The translations under genes and the position numbers were made by a program. A model generated the notes under the pieces. That model worked only from the letters and a program-made list of their open reading frames with translations, was not told the origin of the DNA and did not search any database. DNA of 64,000 nt from Actinostola sp. cb2023 (Eukaryota > Cnidaria > Anthozoa > Actiniaria > Actinostolidae), in the NCBI GenBank assembly GCA_033675265.1, contig JAUJYZ010000754.1:420001-484000 (forward strand), read 5' to 3'. This document shows positions 55,803-64,000 of the stretch, in pieces; position 1 is the first letter of the stretch, and the number at the start of each line of letters is the position of its first letter.

Positions 55803-58319
55803 AAGGATCACACAACTGTAATCGTACTGAATTTTTCAAACGTGGAATAAAATAAACATCCATCGTGAGTGACTGAAAATAACTCGACTGGCTCGATTGT
55901 TTGCATGACTTCTGTACATATAGCTTTCTGTCAATAGATGTAGTTACATCGCTGGTCGTGAGTTTACTTTGATGAAGTTTTGAAGTACGATTTTTACGAT
56001 TCCTTCTCCTGAATATTTCAAACGTGGAATAAAATAAACTTCAATCATTATACTTCTCAGAAATGTGTTTCATTTTACTAGTCGGATACCTTTTAAACGG
56101 GTTTTTGAAACCACGGCGTGACGGCTCTCAGAATCTGAATGTGTTTCATTTTATTGTCGGACTGAATTTTTCAAACGTGGAAGAAAATAAACTTTAGTCG
56201 GAAACTATTTGACCCGTTTGAGCATAGAAATACTTCATTAGGCGTTTGGATATCATCGCCCCCGTTTTCAGCCAATCGAAACCCTGAAACAGACATTCCT
56301 GACCGATACGATCACATATTCCGCATTCTGTGTACTACCAAGAAGAAGAAGAAGAAAAATATACAAGAAAGCCCATTTTATAACTCGGGCTTCCTTCGGA
56401 AGGGCCCGAGTAAAAAAAACAGAAAAATTCCCAGAAATATCCCCTGTGCAATGTGACGTCGGTTGACGTCATTAATACAAGCCTATTTTAAGACATCCAA
56501 TCAGAGTCCAGTTTAGACCCCATCAAGATTTGCAAGTTAGCACTTCCGTCTTCGTTCAAGATTTGCTCTGCAGAAGTTCGTATTCTTCGACAAAACAGCC
56601 AAAACGATGACTTAATTCACGTTCAGCTAGCATCACGTCCAAGACAATACAAGTATAATAGATTTTGTTGAAGGCGTTGATGTCTTTTGGGGACTAATTC
56701 TCGTCTGTCACTCGAGCGAAGCAACACAAAGTCATCAACTTCAGCGCGAATTTTGTCGCCTTCGCTTCAAAGCTTTGAAGAATTCTCTGACAGAAATGCT
56801 TCTCTGGTCTGAAAAGGTTCGTAGAAATTGTCTTTAGCTCATGTTTACCTTTACAGTGTGGACACTCGAACCGTGAACACTTCGAGTTTTTTTCGAACTT
56901 TCTATTGCCTCATCGCATCTCATCGCATCTCAAATGGAGCATTGATTTTTAAAGAAACCCTTTTCGGGCCCGATAAGCTTTCGGGGCTTTCGAGAAACGG
57001 ACCCCAGACCTCATCAAGTTTTGCAAGTACGTTCAGGATTTGCTCTGCAGAAGTTCGTATTCTTCGATAAAACAACCAAAACGATGGCTTAAACCACGTT
57101 CAGCTGGTATTATTTCCAAGACAATACAAGTATAATAGATTTTGTTGAAGGCGTTGATGTCTTTTGAACTAAGGCGCGAATTTTGTCGCCTTCGCTTCAA
57201 AGCTTTGAAGAGTTCTCGGACAGAAATGCTTCTCTGGTCTGAAAAGGTTCGTAGGAATTGTCTTTAGCTCATGTTTACCTTTAGAGTGTTGGAATTATAG
57301 GAGTTTATAAACCGTTATATCTTCACGTCGATGCAAGCATTAGCTAAGAATTCCTCTGGCTCTGCATGGCTACAAATATGTACCAGTTCTGCTCAGCGGG
57401 AGATGTAACATGGAATTGAAAAACAATTCAAAATTATGCTTACTTTTAGCTCACTGACTTCAATAACGAATTCGCAAAGTTTCTTAATCTTTTTTTCTCA
57501 CAAACTTACATTTAGCACAACTCGCTCTTGTTTCCATTTAACTTTTGAGAGGGGAGGGGGGCTTTCGATGGGGGTGGGGGGCTTTTGAGGGGGTAGGGGT
57601 GGGAGGTTGGGTGATAAAAAATTCCTGCAAGCTGTTTTTTGACGGAAAAAAAACATGTACACTAATAATAACTAGATGAAGACCTTAGATTGAGATTTCC
57701 CACGCTGCACACTCCCCTCCCCTCCGTCTTCATCTAGTGTAATAATCGGTCTCAGAATCACCAAATAATGTTTGTATACTGAGGTATCTACAAGCCAGCA
57801 GGGTGTGTTTATGAAGCAGTTGCGTAACATTTAAAAAATCATCCAAATAGTCACATACCGCGCAGTTTTCATGGGCAACCCTTCAATTGCAATCAAAATT
57901 ACAGTACAATTATGACTTATTAAATAAAGAACTAACCAAATAAAGTACTAATATACAAATAAAATATAAAAATATATGTAAAAAGTACAATTCATATTAT
58001 ACCATCCGTCAGCTGGATATCTAACAGTCTATTTTCTTTTTAATTATACAGAGGAATGGCATTAATTTTAGGAAGCAGTTGGCCATATAAGGATGACAAC
58101 AAAAGCTCTGTGCATCCATATATTCTGTACAAATTACATGTAGCTATTTTCCATGGATGGTCAAATCATTAATCTCATAATGCTCTCCATTAATACAGCA
58201 AATGTTTGGCAATTGGACCAACAATTAGTTGATGAAACTGTATTTGAACAAGATGGGATGATAAACAGTAACAATATCACCCGTCATTTCTGGTAGTGGA
58301 ATACAGTATTTGTTTCAAA

Positions 58320-61300
58320 ATGGACACTAGTACTGATTGCAAGACAGTGGTTTTGTTAAAACACGGAAGAATATGGCAACTACAGTCTATTTTCTACAGT
58401 GCTGTTATCAAGCCATTTGTAACATTCTGTGTAGCAGTTGGACGCCATATTAAGCTAGGACTGTCTCCTGAACAACTACTTTGTCTGTACAATGAATGCT
58501 TAGAAATGGCAAACTACTATGGTGACAAACAACTTGGTATGGATTGCTATATTTCTACAGTATGGGAAATCATTATGTTAGTAAAGAATACTGATACTGT
58601 TTTATACTTGAATTCCAACAAAATGCAAAATAATTACACTGTTGCAGTCCAAGCCAGTAAAATGTGCATAACACTTGCAGAAGAACTTGGTGACAAAGAT
58701 AAAGAGATGGCAGCACATTTAATGCTGATAGATGTCTATCGACACTTTGAAAAGTATGAGTATGCAATTCTCCATGGCAACCAGTGCCTTGACGTTGCTG
58801 CAAAAAACTGCAGGCTACAGAAATTTTGAGGTGGAATTATACTGTCGTCTTGGGGAATCATATCACATACTGGGAAATTCCAGTGAGGCTGTGAAGTGTT
58901 GTAAAAGCTGCATTGAATTAGCAAAATCGGACCCACAAAATACAAGATTTGCAGAAATGAATTCCTTATATTTGTTGGCAGTAGAATCAGTAAACCATCT
59001 GAATAAGTATGATGATGCAATAGTTTTTGGAGAGAAGTGCTTTGAGATTTCAATGAATATTAACGATGCTATTATTGTGGGAAAATTATCACTGCACGTG
59101 CTGGCAATTGCCTATTTCTCACTGAAGCAATTCGAAAAATCTATTTTCTATTCCAAGAAAGCAATAGAAGTTTGCAAAGAGTGTGATAAGGGGAAAGCTT
59201 ATTTTGTAATGGGAAAAGCTATTAACTGTGCAATGCAGTGCAACAGTATTGCACAGGACAGTGATGACAAAATCCTTCTTATGATGTCGCTACAATTAAT
59301 AGCCATCAACAAGATGGAACTAGAACTGTACAATGATGCCATTCAATATGCCAACAAGTGCATTGAAGCTGCAAAGGAAAGTGGCGATAGACAGATGGAG
59401 TCTAACGCTCAGTTAATCACAGGAAAAGCATACAATGAACTGTGCCAGTATGACACAGCTCTTTCATACTTCACTGAAGGTCTTGAAATTGCCGAACAAT
59501 TGGCAGACGAAGATTTAGTGAAGGAGTTTAAGATTTTCTTGTCCTATATACATTTCACTGTCGGTATTAAGGGATTTGAATTGTCTGAAGTTAGGGAATG
59601 GAGTAAAAAACAGTGAGAATGCTAGACAGCTAGTCGAACTACTCGTTGATGCACTAAAGTTTGAATGTCGGCGAGAGTATGGTCGTGCTCTTTCAGTTTA
59701 CGAACAAGCGGCTAAAACACATTTAGTGGGACTAAAAGTTCCCCAATACCGCACGAAAATGAAGATAGCAATGATGAACTATCTATTAGGAAATCACAAC
59801 ATTGCTTTAAGGCTTTATCACGAGATCCTTTGCTACTCAAAGGAAGTAAAAGACAAGCTCTTTGAATCTGAATGTCATTATGGAATGGGCATGGTTTTCT
59901 TTATACGGGGTGTATTAAAACCTGCTGAAAATTGCTTCAGAGAAGCCATCAACTGTTTTGAAACGATGTTTCACTTTCTTGGTAAAAATGACAAATTCAA
60001 AATTGCATTTGTTGACAAATATATTGGTTATTATGAGACTTTAACAGGTCTACTCTTAGTGACCAAGCGATACAAAGAAGCTTTTGTCAATTTAGACTGT
60101 TATCGTGCACGTGCTCTGAAGAGTCAATTGATTATGAACTATGGAATGAAGCAAGACTTACCCGAAGAATCACGGATACAATTCCCTGAAATCGAGTCTT
60201 TAATCTCCAACAACAAGTACACCATCGTACAGTATTTTGCCTGCGAGAACAGGAACTCTTTGTTCGTCTTTCTTTTGGAGCGTGGAAGTGATTTGATCGT
60301 CGTTGAGCAACCTCTTCAAAACTGTTCTGAGTTCTTGGAAAAGTGCGTCGAAAATGCATTCACCGAAATGAACGTGCGCCACGTTACTTGTGAGAACCGA
60401 TGCTTAAATGTTGGTGAAGAAACCACAGATGACAACAAGGTACAGAGTGAAGACACTAGCATAGAAGAGAAACTGGAAATCCTTCTGAATCGTACCGGTG
60501 CCAGGAGGCTGGAGTTTCGATCTCCTGAAAACAAGCAACCATCAGAAAACGTTGATGAGAGTAGTTTGAACAACGCACTGGAAATCTTGTACAGCAAATT
60601 GCTGCGCAACGTACTGCCTCGTGTTAAACAAGAAGAAATCGTGTTTCTACCTGATGGTCCCTTGTTTAAAATACCCTTTGCAGCTCTGCGTGACCCAGAG
60701 ACGGGACGCTATTTGTCGGAAATGAAACGTATCAGGATTGCCCCTTCAATTTCTACCCTGAAGATCTTGAATGATCGACCAGCAGATTTTTACTGTAAGA
60801 CAGGCGCACTGATTATTGGAGATCCATTGGTTGGTAAAGTAATGTATGATGGTCAGGAAAGAGAGTTTAAGCCCCTGCTTAATGCATACATTGAGGCGTT
60901 GGGAATTTCTACTCTGTTTCATGTTGAACTGTTCTCAAGAGAGAAGGCGACCAAAGCTGCTGTCTTGGAAAAGCTGCACCAAGGAGTCTCAATTGTTCAT
61001 ATTGCTGCGCACGGAGACGTTCAAAAAGCTACCATCTTGCTGGCTCCTTCTCCCGAAGTAAGAGCAACAAAGATCCCCGACGAAGAAGATTATGTTCTAA
61101 CCATGGATGACGTCCAGAACTCTCAAGTGCGTGCTAAGTTAGTCGTACTAAGCTGCTGTCAGAGTGGGCGTGGTGAGATCCGAGCAGAAGGAGTAGTTGG
61201 CATGTGTCGTGCCTTTCTAGCGGCTGGAGCGCGTGCAGTGGTAGCATCTCTGTGGTCCATCGATGACGATGCTACTCGTGAGTTCATGAAAGAGTTCTAT

Positions 61301-61441
61301 TTAAATCTCAGAGAAAAGAAAAGTGCAACTTTGAGTCTTCAATTGGCGATGGAGCACATGAGAGGAAAAGAGGAGTACAACCAAACCAAGTACTGGGCGC
61401 CGTTCTTTCTAATGGGCGAGGATGTCACCATTGATTTCTAA
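58320..61441 (+). CDS. TPR-CHAT protein, copy 3 (two +1 homopolymer shifts)
   Basis: Mirror copy of copy 2 on the plus strand. ATG at 58,320 (context CAAAATGG), N-terminal TPR array, CHAT domain with HIAAHGD (His about 897) and LSCCQSGRGE (Cys about 946), stop at 61,439-61,441. Two extra A residues in six-A runs (58,802-58,807 and 59,605-59,610) shift the frame; copy 2 has five at both places, while copy 2's three shifts are absent here. Each arm is thus open exactly where the other is broken, and both predict 1,039 residues. The whole C-terminal half (59,576-61,441, 621 codons) is uninterrupted and contains the complete CHAT domain. Likely an intracellular protease-type signalling protein; its trigger and substrate cannot be read from sequence. 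Confidence 0.88.
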
Positions 61442-62338
61442 ATTGACACTGCTAATACTACTACTTCTATAATATTATCCAATCATAATGTACTAATGAT
61501 CTTATTACCAATGCATGCCATTATTAACAATAATACTAATTGATCTTCTAACAAGATCTAACACCAATCACAAGATACTCATAATACTGGAGTGATACCC
61601 GACCACTTGGATTTGTACACAGTTAGTGCAGTGGACGCACGCCGATTGTCAGAACAGATCTCTAAAAATGGATAAAGAAACTACTGATAAAAAAATCACA
61701 AAGTGAAGATACTGTTAAGGTGCGGACACACGGTGCAACATTTCGTGCAACATTCCCTGCAACATGTATTGTTGCAGCGTGTGTCAATCTGTGCAACATG
61801 TTGCGTGCAATGTTGCAGAAGTAGAATCGAGCACAGGCAGTCCAACCATTGCTTTTGAGGATACTAAATAATAATATACTTGTATCCGCGCGTCTTTTTG
61901 GGGGGTTTCCTGTGGTAGAGCGCGCGTGCGCAATACGTATTATGTTGGCCTCCCTGTGCTAAGTAACGTATTACTTTGGATTTCCTGAATCGAAACCTAC
62001 TTCTGCGGGCGCTTCTTGCGGGACACGATCCCAACATAGGACGTTACTCAGCACAGGGAGCCCGACATATACATATTGTGCATGCGCGCTCTACCACAGG
62101 AATCCCATAAAAAGACGCAAATATCATTTTATTTCATAATTTAGTAACCTCAAAAGAAATGCCAGGAATATTGCACGCAATGACACCGTGTGTCCGCACC
62201 TTTAGACTGCAAAAGAGTACCTACATTTTCGTGAAACTGCGCCGAGAAGAGTTGAAGTTTGGTCGAGTAAAAGACCCCGAGGGGAGTGAGGCGAGAAGGG
62301 TTTGTCAACGATTCGATCAAACTTCAATTCTTCTCGGC
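61442..62338. other. right-arm 3' flank with mirrored MITE
   Basis: Non-coding. Mirror of 47,806-48,702, with the MITE AGGTGCGGACACACGGTG...CACCGTGTGTCCGCACCT at 61,718-62,201 flanked by TTA. No polyadenylation signal AATAAA was found in the first 250 bases after the CHAT stop. Confidence 0.7.
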
Positions 62339-62863
62339 GAAGTTTAGGGACTGTTTTGCAGTGTAAGATACTGGCCTACAAGAGCAACAGTGAAAATACT
62401 ACATGGTATCGGCGGAGTTTAGGGACTGTTCTGCAGTGTAAGATACTGGCCTACAAGAGCAACAGTGAAAATCCTACATGGTATCGGCGGAGTTTAGGGA
62501 CTGTTTTGCAGTGTAAGATACTGGCCTACAAGAGCAACAGTGAAAATCCTACATGGTATCGGCGGAGTTTAGGGACTGTTCTGCAGTGTAAGATACTGGC
62601 CTACAAGAGCAACAGTGAAAATCCTACATGGTATCGGCGGAGTTTAGGGACTGTTTTGCAGTGTAAGATACTGGCCTACAAGAGCAACAGTGAAAATCCT
62701 ACATGGTATCGGCGGAGTTTAGGGACTGTTCTGCAGTGTAAGATACTGGCCTACAAGAGCAACAGTGAAAATCCTACATGGTATCGGCGGAGTTTAGGGA
62801 CTGTTTTGCAGTGTAAGATACTGGCCTACAAGAGCAACAGTGAAAATACTACATGGTATCGGC
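62339..62863. repeat. 75-bp tandem repeat, mirrored seven copies
   Basis: Reverse complement of 47,281-47,805 with the same alternation of CTGTTTTGCAG and CTGTTCTGCAG. It is followed at 62,864-62,908 by the mirrored CHAT coding fragment. Confidence 0.93.
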
Positions 62864-62908
62864 GAAAACAAGCAACCACCAGAAAAAGGTGATGAAAGTA
62901 GTTTGAAC

Positions 62909-64000
62909 GCACAGTACAACACTAAGTTTTATACAGCCAACAGACCAATGAGTTTAGTGTAAGCGTACTTATTAGTTCCTTTCGCAGGTTTTCTTCCCCC
63001 TCTCTCCCCTTAGCAGGACACCACCAAGTAATTATAAGAGTTATTCTTAGATCTGTCCACATGGATTCACGCATCGTTCGTGTTCAGTACAGACGATATT
63101 TTTTGTTCATTCTATGTTTTGTATTGAAACGGAAACTTGAAAATACAGGCCTGGGTTCCTGAAAGGCCGATTAGTGCTAACCCAGGATTAAATGTTAAGA
63201 AAACCATTCATTTTAAGCCTGGATTAAGACTAATCGGCCTTTCTGGAACCAGGCCCAGCCCTGCTGTAAACGGAGCCTTCTCACCAACAAAAAAACGAAG
63301 ACCAACAAATCATTACATCGACAGTTTCGATCGTTATTGAATCGGTGTTTTTTATAACTGATAATATTCTTCAGTACTTTTGTAGTGTGCGAACCGAACC
63401 ACAGCGTGTCTTCTAGTGTTCAGATTTTGATTGTATTTGAATAGTGAATCAACACACTTTGTGACTTCAGGCTCGTTCATGGGGCTAGTTTTGTCACCCT
63501 TATATGGGAACCCTTATATGCAGAAAACAACAAAACAATTGCTTTTAGTTTATTAGAAATACCATGTATTAATGTAATGGTATCAGCATTGTTGTGTTAC
63601 TAGCTATTCTATCGAAATTATATAAAATCAAGTTATGTGTAAAAGATGGATCTACCCACAATACATTGCGAACCTAGTGGCATTAGTCGTGCCTGCTAAG
63701 AATTGTGGGTAAATCGTCTGCGACGGAATTTCTTCAAATATGTTGCCATCAGTGTAATGAATATCATAACTACACCACTTGTTTAAAAAATATCAATATG
63801 TTATTCATAATATTCGAAAATTTAGAAATTACACGAATGTCCTTAGTTTAAAATATATGGTCAAAATAATTAGTCAACATTTCTTGTATATATTTAGAAT
63901 TTACATTTTTTAGGACTGAAAGCAAGTTATGTTTACAAGTTATAAAATACAAGTAAAAACGTCTTAATTGCATGAAGGGCTTGGCTCCCCTCTACTGATG
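62909..64000. other. right-arm end, non-coding
   Basis: Mirror of 46,145-47,235. It contains the hairpin MITE at 63,147-63,257 and sequence homologous to unit 1 31,000-31,700. No gene recognised. Confidence 0.65.

Larger units (their letters stand above)
55328..64000 (-). repeat. right arm of giant palindrome (runs off the window)
   Basis: Reverse complement of 46,145-54,816. It includes mirrored copies of the fold-back element, the local duplication, TPR-CHAT copy 3, the TAA-flanked MITE (61,718-62,201), the 75-bp array (62,339-62,863) and the small hairpin MITE (63,147-63,257). The last window bases CTCCCCTCTACTGATG mirror CATCAGTAGAGGGGAG at 46,145, so the arm continues outside. Confidence 0.93.

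Overview
The window looks like nuclear DNA of a cnidarian, most likely a stony coral or a close relative. The base composition is AT-rich, miniature inverted-repeat elements (MITEs) are very dense, there is a spliceosomal GT-AG intron, and there are three TPR-CHAT genes of a type known to be expanded in corals, anemones and sponges. No operons, Shine-Dalgarno sites or bacterial genes are visible. The species call is inference. No tRNA, rRNA or CRISPR was recognised. The only host-type genes I can support are the TPR-CHAT genes.

Layout. 1-11,298: AT-rich non-coding DNA with at least nine small TIR elements (PIF/Harbinger-like MITEs with 3-bp TWA duplications, TTAA-flanked MITEs, TA-flanked MITEs). 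11,299-19,509: a nest of mobile elements. The outer element has 9-bp target duplications and carries a RecQ-like helicase remnant. An IS3EU-like transposon (11,689-17,495; 6-bp duplication; 410-bp terminal repeats) sits inside that helicase reading frame and encodes a DDE transposase and a HECT ubiquitin ligase. Twelve bases further on is a TA-flanked Tc1/mariner-like element that contains a LINE 3' fragment. Removing both insertions with their target duplications rejoins the helicase frame exactly. 19,510-29,550: more MITEs, a LINE fragment, a 398-bp satellite (22,143-24,462), a second and smaller helicase-bearing element with 9-bp duplications (25,386-26,193), and an AAT microsatellite.

29,553-64,000 is a duplicated TPR-CHAT locus. 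Unit 1 (29.55-37.93 kb) and unit 2 (38.14-53.73 kb) are tandem direct copies. Unit 2 has been lengthened by a 5.4-kb TIR element filled with about 53 copies of a 93-bp minisatellite, and by other insertions. Unit 2 is then mirrored in a very large palindrome: left arm 46,145-54,816, spacer 54,817-55,327, right arm 55,328 to the window edge and beyond. This gives three TPR-CHAT copies: copy 1 (minus strand) with one in-frame stop, copy 2 (minus strand) and copy 3 (plus strand).

A theme across the window is that nearly every coding disruption is a one-base change in a homopolymer. Where the two palindrome arms were compared, only homopolymer-length differences were seen. This suggests either residual long-read errors or very recent duplication, so 'pseudogene' calls for copies 2 and 3, the transposase and the HECT gene should be treated as provisional. 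A fold-back assembly artefact must also be excluded for the palindrome.
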